From JBDUDR01 sp040002845 (GTDB lineage: Bacteria; Actinomycetota; Actinomycetes; Propionibacteriales; Nocardioidaceae), in assembly GCA_040002845.1 (NCBI GenBank), contig JBDUDR010000011.1, forward strand, positions 1-39,318: a stretch of DNA of 39,318 bases, in the 5' to 3' direction. The notes below the pieces were generated by a model, which worked only from the letters and a program-made list of their open reading frames with translations, was not told where the DNA came from and did no database searches. The position numbers and the translations under genes are program-made. The first letter of the stretch is position 1. Each line of letters begins with the position of its first letter. This document shows, piece after piece, positions 7,607 through 15,167 of this stretch.

Positions 7607-9352
7607 ATGAACGAGCAGGTGACGGGGGCGCAGGCCCTGATCCGCGCCTTGGAGTGCGCCGGAGTGGACACCGTGTTCGGGATCCCCGGCGGCGCGATCC
7701 TGCCGGCGTACGACCCGCTGCTCGACTCGACCCAGATCCGCCACATCCTGGTACGCCACGAGCAGGGCGCGGGCCACGCCGCCGAAGGGTATGCCGTGGC
7801 CAGCGGAAAGGTCGGAGTCTGCATGGCGACGTCGGGCCCAGGGGCCACCAACCTGGTCACGCCCATCGCGGACGCCTACATGGACTCGGTGCCGATCGTG
7901 GCAGTCACGGGTCAGGTGCCCAGTGGTGCGATCGGGTCCGACGCGTTTCAAGAGGCCGACATCCGCGGCATCACGATGCCGATCACCAAGCACAACTATC
8001 TGGTCACCGAGATGGCGGACATCCCGCGCACCATCGCCGAGGCGTTCCACATCGCTTCGACGGGACGACCCGGACCCGTCCTGGTGGACGTGGCCAAGGA
8101 CGCCATGCAGGCGACCGGGACTTTCTCGTGGCCGACGGAAATCAACCTGCTGGGCTACCGACCGGTGACCCGACCGCACGGCAAGCAGGTCCGCGAGGCG
8201 GCGCGCCTCATCCTGGAAGCCCACCGGCCGGTGCTCTATGTCGGTGGCGGGGTCATTCGTTCCGGGGCGTCCCGGGAGCTGCGCGTGCTCGCCGAGATGA
8301 GTGGCATCCCGGTCGTCACCACGTTGATGGCGCGTGGCGCGTTCCCCGACAGCCATCCACAGCACCTCGGCATGCCCGGCATGCACGGCGCGGTAGCCGC
8401 CGTTGCTGCACTGCAGCGCAGCGACCTGATCGTCTCCCTCGGCGCCCGGTTCGACGACCGGGTGACCGGCAAGCTGGACTCGTTCGCACCCGAAGCCAAG
8501 GTGGTCCACGCGGACATCGACCCGGCAGAAATCGGTAAGAACCGTCAGGTCGACGTACCGATCGTGGGTGACTGCCGAGAGGTCATCGCCGACCTCATCG
8601 TTGCCCTCCAGGCCGAGTACGACACCGGCAATCGCGGTGACTACCAAGGTTGGATCGCGCTCAACGAGGCGCTCAAGACGCGCTACCCGCTCGGCTACGA
8701 CAGACCCGCCGACGGGTCAGTTGCACCGCAGTACGTCATCGAGCGACTTGGCAGCATCGTCGGTAGCGACTCGATCTATGTGGCCGGCGTCGGTCAGCAC
8801 CAGATGTGGGCGTCCCAGTACATCCGGTACGAACATCCCAACACCTGGATCAACAGCGGAGGGCTGGGCACCATGGGGTTCGCGGTGCCGGCTGCCATGG
8901 GAGCCAAGGTGGCCAAGCCGGACAAGACCGTGTGGGCCATCGACGGCGACGGGTGCTTCCAGATGACCAACCAGGAACTGGCCACCTGCGCGCTCGAGGA
9001 CATCCCGGTGAAGATCGCGGTGATCAACAACTCCAGCCTCGGGATGGTTCGCCAGTGGCAGTCGCTGTTCTACGCCGGCCGCTACTCCAACACCGACCTG
9101 CACTCGGCCCGCATCCCCGACTTCGCCAAGCTGGCCGAGGCAATGGGGTGCGTCGGCCTTCGCTGCGAGGACCCGGGCGACGTGGACGCGTCGATCGGCA
9201 AGGCGATGGAGATCAACGACACTCCCGTGGTGATCGACTTCGTCGTCAGCCCAGACGCGATGGTCTGGCCGATGGTGCCCGCCGGTATGAGCAACGATGC
9301 CATCCAGATCGCGCGCGACCTGGCCCCGGAGTTCGAGAAGGACGACCTGTGA
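7607..9352 (+). CDS. ilvB: Acetolactate synthase (AHAS) large catalytic subunit
   Basis: A thiamine-diphosphate enzyme making 2-acetolactate or 2-aceto-2-hydroxybutyrate, the first common step of Val/Leu/Ile synthesis. The length is 581 residues. The N-terminal ThDP domain carries the catalytic Glu (E52 in RHEQGAGHAAEGYA); a central FAD-binding domain follows (LGARFDDRVTGK region); and the C-terminal domain has the GDG...NN cofactor motif (GDGCFQ about residue 447 to VINNSS). The ATG at 7607 has AGGGAAGG just upstream and matches the family N-terminus. The stop overlaps ilvN (GTGA, 9349-9352). Expression is expected to be controlled by the attenuator immediately upstream. Confidence 0.97.
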   Translation: MNEQVTGAQALIRALECAGVDTVFGIPGGAILPAYDPLLDSTQIRHILVRHEQGAGHAAEGYAVASGKVGVCMATSGPGATNLVTPIADAYMDSVPIVAVTGQVPSGAIGSDAFQEADIRGITMPITKHNYLVTEMADIPRTIAEAFHIASTGRPGPVLVDVAKDAMQATGTFSWPTEINLLGYRPVTRPHGKQVREAARLILEAHRPVLYVGGGVIRSGASRELRVLAEMSGIPVVTTLMARGAFPDSHPQHLGMPGMHGAVAAVAALQRSDLIVSLGARFDDRVTGKLDSFAPEAKVVHADIDPAEIGKNRQVDVPIVGDCREVIADLIVALQAEYDTGNRGDYQGWIALNEALKTRYPLGYDRPADGSVAPQYVIERLGSIVGSDSIYVAGVGQHQMWASQYIRYEHPNTWINSGGLGTMGFAVPAAMGAKVAKPDKTVWAIDGDGCFQMTNQELATCALEDIPVKIAVINNSSLGMVRQWQSLFYAGRYSNTDLHSARIPDFAKLAEAMGCVGLRCEDPGDVDASIGKAMEINDTPVVIDFVVSPDAMVWPMVPAGMSNDAIQIARDLAPEFEKDDL

Positions 9353-9876
9353 CGAACACGCACACGCTTTCAGTCCTGGTCGAGAACACCCCGGGCGCCC
9401 TCGCACGCATCGCCGGGCTGTTCTCACGCCGGGGCTTCAACATTCACTCGCTGGCGGTGGGCCCCACAGAGCATGAGACGGTCTCGCGGATCACGATCGT
9501 GGTCAATGTCGACGATCAACCGCTCGAGCAGGTGACCAAGCAGCTCAACAAGCTGGTCAACGTGCTCAAGGTGGTCGAGCTCGACCCGGCTGTGGCCGTC
9601 GAGCGTGAGCTGATGCTGGTCAAGGTGAAGGCCGATGTCGGCTCTCGGGGCCAGGTGTTGGAGACTGTCCAACTGTTCCGCGCCAAGGTGGTCGATGTCG
9701 CGACCGACGCCGTGACCATCGAGGTGACGGGCAATGCCGACAAGCTGGAGGCATTCCTCCGGGTCCTGGAGCCGTTCGGGATCCGCGAGCTCGTCCAGTC
9801 GGGCATCATCGCCATCGGTCGTGGCGGGCGATCCATTACCGACCGGGCGCTGCGCGCGGTGAGCCACCCGGCCTGA
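9349..9876 (+). CDS. ilvN: Acetolactate synthase small regulatory subunit
   Basis: This 175-residue subunit activates IlvB and gives valine feedback inhibition. The N-terminal ACT domain (about 4-75) begins HTLSVLVENTPGALARIAGLF, includes the typical RRGFNIHSLAVG strand, and is followed by the second ACT-like C-terminal domain ending near ELVQSGIIAIGRG. The GTG start overlaps the ilvB stop by four bases, so synthesis is coupled to the catalytic subunit. It is followed by ilvC after 59 bases. Confidence 0.96.
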   Translation: MTNTHTLSVLVENTPGALARIAGLFSRRGFNIHSLAVGPTEHETVSRITIVVNVDDQPLEQVTKQLNKLVNVLKVVELDPAVAVERELMLVKVKADVGSRGQVLETVQLFRAKVVDVATDAVTIEVTGNADKLEAFLRVLEPFGIRELVQSGIIAIGRGGRSITDRALRAVSHPA

Positions 9877-9935
9877 GTTCGCTTCACCGCAGGCTCGACG
9901 GGCGTAACAGCTGGAACTGACGAAGGAGATCCCCA

Positions 9936-10964
9936 GTGGCAGAGATGTACTACGACGACGACGCGGACCTGAGCGTCGTCCAGCGACGCAATGTGGCGGT
10001 GCTCGGTTACGGCAGTCAGGGCCACGCGCACGCCCTGTCCCTGCGTGACTCCGGCGTCGATGTACGGGTCGGGCTGCCGCTGGAGTCACACAGCCGGCCA
10101 AGGGCCGAGGCAGAGGGACTCCGTGTGACGACCCCGTACGAGGCCTGCGAGGAGGCGGACTTGGTCGTCGTGCTGGCCCCCGACCCGGTGCAGCGTTCGC
10201 TGTACAAGGAGGCCATCGAGCCCAACCTGGTCGACGGCGACGCACTGTTCTTCGGCCACGGCTTCAACATTCGGTTCGGCTACATCAAACCGCCGGAGGG
10301 GGTCGACGTCTGCATGGTCGCACCCAAGGGACCTGGCCACCTGGTCCGACGAGAGTTCTCCGAGGGTCGCGGTGTCCCGGTGCTGGTCGCGGTCGAGCAG
10401 GACGCCACTGGGAAGGCTTGGGAGCTGACGCTGTCATACGCCAGGGCCATCGGCGGCACCCGCGCCGGTGCCATCAAGACGACGTTCACCGAGGAGACCG
10501 AGACCGACCTGTTCGGGGAGCAAGCCGTCCTGTGCGGCGGGGCATCATCCCTGATCCAGGCCGGGTACGAGACGCTCGTGGAGGCCGGCTACCAGCCGGA
10601 GGTTGCGTACTTCGAGTGCCTGCACGAGCTCAAGCTGATCGTCGACCTGATGTATGAAGGCGGCATCGCCAAGCAGCGCTGGTCGGTGTCCGACACGGCG
10701 GAGTACGGCGACTACACGTCTGGTCCTCGGATCATTGACGCCGGCGTGAAGGCCCGCATGAAGCAGGTGCTTGCCGAGATCCAGGACGGCACCTGGGCGT
10801 CCGGGTTCATTGCGGACCAGGACAATGGCGCTGTGAAGTTCCGTGCGTACCGCGAGGCGGCCCAGCAGCATCCGATCGAGCAGACCGGACGGCAGCTGCG
10901 AAAGCTGATGGCCTGGGTGAAGTCGCACGACGACGATTACACCGAGGGGTCCGCGGCCCGCTGA
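9936..10964 (+). CDS. ilvC: Ketol-acid reductoisomerase (class I, short form)
   Basis: IlvC isomerises and reduces acetolactate to dihydroxyisovalerate with NADPH and Mg2+. At 342 residues it is the short class I type with one knotted domain. The Rossmann loop is GYGSQGHAHALSL (from residue 24); KGPGHLVRREF and the metal/knot region EETETDLFGEQAVLCGG are present. The cofactor-specificity loop reads GLPLESHSR rather than the more usual GLREGSKS, a mild variation. The start is a GTG at 9936 behind AAGGAGAT (9922-9929). Third gene of ilvBNC. Confidence 0.97.
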   Translation: MAEMYYDDDADLSVVQRRNVAVLGYGSQGHAHALSLRDSGVDVRVGLPLESHSRPRAEAEGLRVTTPYEACEEADLVVVLAPDPVQRSLYKEAIEPNLVDGDALFFGHGFNIRFGYIKPPEGVDVCMVAPKGPGHLVRREFSEGRGVPVLVAVEQDATGKAWELTLSYARAIGGTRAGAIKTTFTEETETDLFGEQAVLCGGASSLIQAGYETLVEAGYQPEVAYFECLHELKLIVDLMYEGGIAKQRWSVSDTAEYGDYTSGPRIIDAGVKARMKQVLAEIQDGTWASGFIADQDNGAVKFRAYREAAQQHPIEQTGRQLRKLMAWVKSHDDDYTEGSAAR

Positions 10965-11081
10965 CCCACCCGCCGTCGTAGATCCGACGAACCCGGCGCC
11001 ACGTAGGCTGATCTCGACGTCCCAACTCGATGTTGCGGCCGATGCCCCGCGGCCGCGTGGGGACTCGGAGGGGAGTGGCAG

Positions 11082-12350
11082 GTGGATCGGTGCCCTCGCT
11101 GTGGTGCAGCTGTCCTTCCCCAGGCTCCCCAGTGTCCGAGGTGTGGTCTTCGTCGGGCCGGACCCCCGCTCGTCCCGCCGGCACCCCGGTCGCCACGCAT
11201 CGCCACGGTGGTGCTGGTGGTGCTGTGCATCGTGTTGAGCTCCGCGATCGCGGTCGGTGGGGGTCTTTGGTACTTCAACGCAGGTCCCTTCGCCGATGAC
11301 GGGTCGCAGAGCGGGCCATCGCCGGCGGTGACCACGGTCGTCACCATCGCCCCGTCGCCGACGGGCACGGCGCCAGACTTCGCGACCGTCTACGCCAGAG
11401 TGCGGAGCGGTGTCGGGCTGATCGTGGCCACCACCTGCCAGGGTATCTACAGCGGCTCCGGATTCCTGCTCGACAGCCAGACGATGGCGACCGCCGCCCA
11501 TGTCATCTCGGGCGCGACGTCCGTCTCGGTGGAATTCGGAGGCAAGCGGCAACCCGCGGAGGTGGTCGGGGTGGACCCCTCGATCGACGTCGCAGTGTTG
11601 TCCCTGGACGCCGCCGTCGAAGGTCACGTGTTCCAGCTGGCCGACGAGGACCCGCAGCCTGGCACTCATGTGGCAGCCATCGGCTTTCCCCTCGATGAGC
11701 CGAAGTCCCTCACCGAGGGGACCGTGTCCGGGCTCGGTCGCGACATCGCGACGGAGTCGGGCGAGTTCCACGGCCTGATGCAGACCGACACCGCCATCAA
11801 CCCGGGAAACTCGGGGGGACCCCTGGTCGACATCGAGGGACGAGTCGTGGGATTGGCAGACGCCATCCGGACCGACGCCCAGGGCATCGGCTTCGCCGTA
11901 CCCCCGTCGCTTGCAGCACCCGCGCTGGTCGACGGTATCGGGCTCGAACAACCGAAGACCCCGTCGTGTGCTGCTCCGGTGAAGACCGGCGTGCGGCAGA
12001 CATTGCTGGCGTACTTTGCAGCCATCAACAGCGGCGACTACGAGGCGGCAATGCGCCAGCTCAGCGGCGACTACCGGTCGGAGAACTTCTCCAAACCGAA
12101 GCTGTGGTACGACGCCTACGCGACCTCGCACGACGACCGGCTGAGCATCGAGTCGGTGTCCGGCCCGTTGGCACGACCGCAGGTGTGGGCAAGGTTCCGG
12201 AGTCACCAGGACCCGGGCTACGGTCCGGCCGGCGCCAGGTCGGCGACCTGCCTTTTGTGGTCTGTCGACTATGTGATGGTTGACCTGGGTCAGCGTTGGG
12301 TCATCGACTCGGCGTCCGGTCACTCCGAACCGCCCTACCGGAGATGTTGA
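11082..12350 (+). CDS. Zinc-ribbon, membrane-anchored trypsin-like serine protease
   Basis: A 422-residue protein with three parts. A four-cysteine zinc ribbon lies at the N-terminus (CPRCG at 4-8 and CPRCG at 18-22). One membrane helix follows (about 41-62). The extracytoplasmic region holds an HtrA/trypsin-fold protease domain with the complete triad H140 (ATAAHV), D169 (SIDVAVL) and S244 (GNSGGPL). There is no PDZ domain. The last about 130 residues look like an NTF2/SnoaL-type alpha-beta module (LLAYFAAINSGDYEAA). The topology implies zinc ribbon inside, protease outside. The GTG start has GGAGGGGA at 11067-11074. It sits between ilvC and serA with no obvious metabolic link; a stress or envelope role is only a guess. 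Confidence 0.85.
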   Translation: MDRCPRCGAAVLPQAPQCPRCGLRRAGPPLVPPAPRSPRIATVVLVVLCIVLSSAIAVGGGLWYFNAGPFADDGSQSGPSPAVTTVVTIAPSPTGTAPDFATVYARVRSGVGLIVATTCQGIYSGSGFLLDSQTMATAAHVISGATSVSVEFGGKRQPAEVVGVDPSIDVAVLSLDAAVEGHVFQLADEDPQPGTHVAAIGFPLDEPKSLTEGTVSGLGRDIATESGEFHGLMQTDTAINPGNSGGPLVDIEGRVVGLADAIRTDAQGIGFAVPPSLAAPALVDGIGLEQPKTPSCAAPVKTGVRQTLLAYFAAINSGDYEAAMRQLSGDYRSENFSKPKLWYDAYATSHDDRLSIESVSGPLARPQVWARFRSHQDPGYGPAGARSATCLLWSVDYVMVDLGQRWVIDSASGHSEPPYRRC

Positions 12351-12496
12351 CATCCCATGACGTCGCCGTCCACGAGCAGGGCTGACGCCGAAGCAGGTGG
12401 GCTAGACTCCAGCCTCTGGCACAGCGTCGTGCTCTGTGAGTCCGCGACCATCATCCGGTCAGTCACCATCCACGACATCAGCTGAGGATCTCCATT

Positions 12497-14086
12497 GTGA
12501 GCAAGCCCGTCGTACTCATTGCCGAAGAGCTGTCGCCCGCCACCGTCGAGGCACTGGGACCGGATTTCGAGATCCGGCATTGCAACGGAGCTGACCGGTC
12601 CGAGCTGCTTTCTGCGATAACTGATGTGGATGCGATCTTGGTACGCAGCGCTACGAAGGTGGACGCAGACGCGCTCGCCGCCGCCAGCCTCCTCAAGATC
12701 ATCGCCCGAGCGGGGGTGGGACTGGACAACATCGACGTCCGGGCAGCAACTCAGGCCGGTGTGATGGTCGTCAACGCACCCACGTCCAACATCGTCAGCG
12801 CTGCCGAGCTCGCGGTGGGTCTGATGCTCGCGGCCGCCCGCCACATCGTCCCAGCCAGCGCCGCCTTGAAGAACGGTGAGTGGAAGCGCAGCAAGTACAC
12901 CGGCATCGAGGTGTATGAGAAGACCCTCGGGATCGTCGGCCTGGGACGAGTGGGCGTCTTGGTGGCACAGCGGCTGACCGCCTTCGGGATGTCGGTGATC
13001 GCCTACGACCCGTACGTCCAGGCGGGCCGGGCGGCGCAGATGGGCGTACGACTGGTCAGCCTCGACGAGCTGCTGGCCGAAAGCGACTTCATCTCTGTCC
13101 ACCTGCCGAAGACACCCGAGACGATCGGCCTGATCGCGGACGAGCAGCTGCGCAAGGTCAAACCGCACCTGATCCTGATCAATGCGGCCCGCGGCGGGAT
13201 CGTCGACGAGCACGCGCTCTCCGTCGCCTTGAAGGAGGGCCGGATCGCCGGTGCAGGGGTGGATGTCTTCGCCTCCGAGCCGTGCACGGACTCTCCCCTC
13301 TTCGAGTTCGAGAACGTCGTGGCGACTCCTCATCTCGGCGCGTCGACCGACGAGGCCCAGGAGAAGGCTGGCATCGCGGTTGCGAAGTCGGTGCGCCTTG
13401 CACTGGCCGGCGAGCTGGTACCTGACGCGGTCAATGTGCAGGGCGGCGTCATCGCCGAGGACGTCCGCCCTGGCATCCCGCTCACCGAGACGCTGGGACG
13501 CATCTTCACCGCCCTTGCCGGGGGGGTCGCCCAGCAGTTCGACGTCGAGATCCGTGGCGAGATCACCCATCAGGACGTCAAGGTGCTCGAGCTCGCAGCG
13601 CTCAAGGGAGTCTTCACCGATGTCGCCGAGGAGCCCGTGTCCTACGTCAACGCGCCACTGCTCGCCGCGGAGCGGGGTGTCTCCGTCCGGCTGGTGACCT
13701 TCGAGGACAGCCCCGACCATCGCAACCTGGTGACGCTGCGCGGCACGATGGCCGACGGCGACCAGGTGTCGGTCTCTGGCACGTTGGTCGGCATCAACCA
13801 GCGCCAGCGACTCGTCGAGGTGCTCGGCTACGACCTGGAGATCGAGCCCGACGACCACCTGGCATTCTTCCTGTACGAAGACCGGCCGGGCGTGGTCGGG
13901 ACGGTCGGGCGGATCCTGGGTGAAGCCGATGTCAACATCGCCGGTATGCAGGTCAGCCGCGACCACAAGGGCGGGCATGCGCTGGTCGCCATGACCGTGG
14001 ACTCACCCATCCCGCAACCCGTGGTCGACGAGATCTCCGTGGCCATCGATGCCGCGATCGTGCGCACGGTGGACCTCAGCGCCTGA
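12497..14086 (+). CDS. serA: D-3-phosphoglycerate dehydrogenase (long, ASB+ACT type)
   Basis: The first step of serine synthesis, oxidising 3-phosphoglycerate with NAD+. The 529-residue length fits the actinobacterial long form: substrate and Rossmann domains (GLGRVGVLVAQRL near residue 151, catalytic His in VVATPHLGAS), an ASB allosteric domain (about 320-445) and a C-terminal ACT domain for serine binding (FFLYEDRPGVVGTVGRIL onward). The GTG at 12497 is preceded by GAGGAT. TAGACT at 12403-12408 is a likely -10 box, giving a 5' leader of about 80 bases. That leader is covered by a 42-codon open frame (12357-12485) whose TGA overlaps the serA ribosome site. Serine-controlled coupling is possible but unproven. 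Confidence 0.96.
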   Translation: MSKPVVLIAEELSPATVEALGPDFEIRHCNGADRSELLSAITDVDAILVRSATKVDADALAAASLLKIIARAGVGLDNIDVRAATQAGVMVVNAPTSNIVSAAELAVGLMLAAARHIVPASAALKNGEWKRSKYTGIEVYEKTLGIVGLGRVGVLVAQRLTAFGMSVIAYDPYVQAGRAAQMGVRLVSLDELLAESDFISVHLPKTPETIGLIADEQLRKVKPHLILINAARGGIVDEHALSVALKEGRIAGAGVDVFASEPCTDSPLFEFENVVATPHLGASTDEAQEKAGIAVAKSVRLALAGELVPDAVNVQGGVIAEDVRPGIPLTETLGRIFTALAGGVAQQFDVEIRGEITHQDVKVLELAALKGVFTDVAEEPVSYVNAPLLAAERGVSVRLVTFEDSPDHRNLVTLRGTMADGDQVSVSGTLVGINQRQRLVEVLGYDLEIEPDDHLAFFLYEDRPGVVGTVGRILGEADVNIAGMQVSRDHKGGHALVAMTVDSPIPQPVVDEISVAIDAAIVRTVDLSA

Positions 14087-14099
14087 CCGGCGCCTGTCC

Positions 14100-14666
14100 C
14101 TAACGCCTGCTCGCGAGCACCACAGCGGCGTCGCTGGCGACCATCACCTCGACCGACGTGAAGCGATCATCGGACAGCCAGCCCTGTCTGATGGTGTCCA
14201 CCCGTCCCTGGAAGATCGGTGGCCACGAGGTGCAGGGGGTGAAGTCGTCGAGCACCACGACCCCACCCGGCTCCATCAGTTCAGCGACCACGTCGATGCC
14301 GCTGCGCTTCGGTTCCCGCACGTCGATGAACAGCAGCGAGAAGGGGGCGTACCTCTCCAAGTCGCTCCAGTCCGCCTGCAGGACGGTGACCTTCTCATCG
14401 CCGGTAAACAGCTCGGCGACGGCCGCGGCGAGCTCCGGGTCGAGCTCGGCTGTGACGACCCGCCCATCGTCGCGCAGTCCGCTGCGCAGCCAGGCCGATC
14501 CAACCCCGCAGCCGGTCCCGCACTCGGCGAGCGTCCCTCGCCGAGAGGCAGCCAACGCAGCCAGCAGCCGCCCCGTCTCGTTGCGGCACGACCGGACGAA
14601 CCCTTGCCTCCGTGAGAGGTCGAACGCCTGGACGACCACCGGGGGAAGCTCGAGCGGTGCACTCAT
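14100..14666 (-). CDS. SAM-dependent methyltransferase (O-methyltransferase-like)
   Basis: A 188-residue class I methyltransferase. Motif I is LAECGTGCGVGSAWL, with the acidic SAM-ribose residue in VVTAELDPEL and a metal/catalytic-loop-like LLFIDVREP. This resembles the catechol O-methyltransferase/family 3 group, but the substrate is unknown. The ATG at 14666 fits the family start; CAGACT lies seven bases before it and there is no ribosome site, so the transcript may be leaderless. It is convergent with serA (13 bases apart) and divergent from the leuB leader unit, sharing a palindromic intergenic region with it. Confidence 0.85.
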   Translation of the reverse strand: MSAPLELPPVVVQAFDLSRRQGFVRSCRNETGRLLAALAASRRGTLAECGTGCGVGSAWLRSGLRDDGRVVTAELDPELAAAVAELFTGDEKVTVLQADWSDLERYAPFSLLFIDVREPKRSGIDVVAELMEPGGVVVLDDFTPCTSWPPIFQGRVDTIRQGWLSDDRFTSVEVMVASDAAVVLASRR

Positions 14667-14710
14667 TCTGCAGAGTCTGGCACGTTGAGCAGCCGGCATG
14701 ACCGGCGAGA

Positions 14711-14729
14711 TGTCTCAGCAACTGAGACA
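14711..14729. promoter_or_regulatory. 19-bp perfect palindrome, candidate operator
   Basis: TGTCTCAGCAACTGAGACA has 8-bp perfect arms and a CAA centre. It is located 15 bases upstream of the -35 box of the leuB leader promoter and 44 bases upstream of the methyltransferase gene. The half-site GTCTC also occurs beside the palindrome in front of ndgR/leuC (30141-30145), so an IclR-type leucine regulator is a possible binder (inference). Confidence 0.55.
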
Positions 14730-14744
14730 GGGTGTCCATAAACA

Positions 14745-14774
14745 CTGACAGGCGAGCCTTGCGCGGCGTACGCT
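14745..14774 (+). promoter_or_regulatory. Candidate promoter of the leuB leader transcript
   Basis: CTGACA (14745-14750), 18 bases, then TACGCT (14769-14774), a good actinobacterial housekeeping promoter. Predicted initiation at about 14781-14784 coincides with the ATG of the 15-codon leader ORF. Confidence 0.55.
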
Positions 14775-14783
14775 CCCCAGATC

Positions 14784-14831
14784 ATGCGGCGTTACGCACT
14801 CATCCTTGGTTGCCACGGCAGGGCCTCTTAG
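14784..14831 (+). CDS. Leader peptide upstream of the leuB unit
   Basis: A 15-codon frame MRRYALILGCHGRAS then TAG. The Leu-Ile-Leu codons (CTC ATC CTT, 14799-14807) lie just before an 11-bp perfect hairpin that covers the last codons and the stop. The ATG lies about 10 bases after a -10 box and no ribosome site is present, as expected for a leaderless leader peptide. By analogy with the ilvB and cimA leaders in this window it may sense leucine/isoleucyl supply; this is inference. Confidence 0.5.
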   Translation: MRRYALILGCHGRAS

Positions 14832-14849
14832 GCCGACACCCTGCCGTGG
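14813..14849 (+). promoter_or_regulatory. Strong 11-bp hairpin in the leuB leader
   Basis: CCACGGCAGGG (14813-14823) pairs perfectly with CCCTGCCGTGG (14839-14849). The 15-base loop contains GGCC partly able to pair with itself. There is no T-run downstream, so this is either a U-less terminator or a pause/switch element. It overlaps the end of the leader ORF, so a translating ribosome would block it. Confidence 0.7.
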
Positions 14850-14953
14850 AGTGACGCATTGGCCGCCTCCGCAGCAGGACAGCGAAGTCGAATCGCACAC
14901 CACGCGATCCTTCCACGAGCAACTCGACCCATGCGAGACCCGCAGATCTCGTT

Positions 14954-15018
14954 GATCTCCTCCGTTGCGGACACCACTTCCGTCTTGTCCATCGCACGTT
15001 GTCAACCGCAAGGAGATC
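14954..15018 (+). promoter_or_regulatory. Ribosome-site-masking structure before the 39-residue ORF
   Basis: GATCTCCT (14954-14961) is the exact complement of AGGAGATC (15011-15018), the Shine-Dalgarno region of the small ORF. TGCGG (14966-14970) is complementary to CCGCA (15006-15010), directly adjoining. This gives 13 paired bases on the 3' strand, with a 4-base bulge on the 5' side and a 35-base loop. It would hide the ribosome site. The alternative fold that would release it is not evident by eye. Confidence 0.6.
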
Positions 15019-15022
15019 CATA

Positions 15023-15142
15023 ATGTACGACATGTATCCCGACTGGGGCCCAAGCCAGCATCGCGACACCGAGGCGCAGCAAGCCGTTCAAGCGGCCATC
15101 GACATGCGCGACAACGGTGGGCAGCGACCTGACGACAACTAG
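15023..15142 (+). CDS. 39-residue small protein upstream of leuB
   Basis: An open frame MYDMYPDWGPSQHRD... of 39 residues with a strong ribosome site (AAGGAGAT at 15010-15017, six bases from the ATG) and an end 25 bases before leuB. The peptide is acidic and hydrophilic, with an aromatic N-terminal YDMYPDWGP block and a central helix-like stretch (EAQQAVQAAIDMRDNGG). It has no membrane segment and no amino-acid run typical of a leader peptide, so it looks like a real small protein. I do not know its function. Its ribosome site is masked by a predicted upstream hairpin. Confidence 0.6.
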   Translation: MYDMYPDWGPSQHRDTEAQQAVQAAIDMRDNGGQRPDDN

Positions 15143-15167
15143 CCCTTCGCTCGCTGAGGCTCTGTCA

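Noticed and set aside
10545..12353. 602-codon minus-strand frame over ilvC and the protease gene
   Set aside because: Antisense shadow of two well-supported genes; composition is His/Arg/Gly-rich without motifs.
12335..13978. 547-codon minus-strand frame over serA
   Set aside because: Entirely antisense to serA, no family resemblance.
14784..15022. T-box or known riboswitch before the leuB unit
   Set aside because: No conserved T-box bulge sequence, specifier-loop layout or familiar aptamer core could be recognised; described instead as an unassigned leader.
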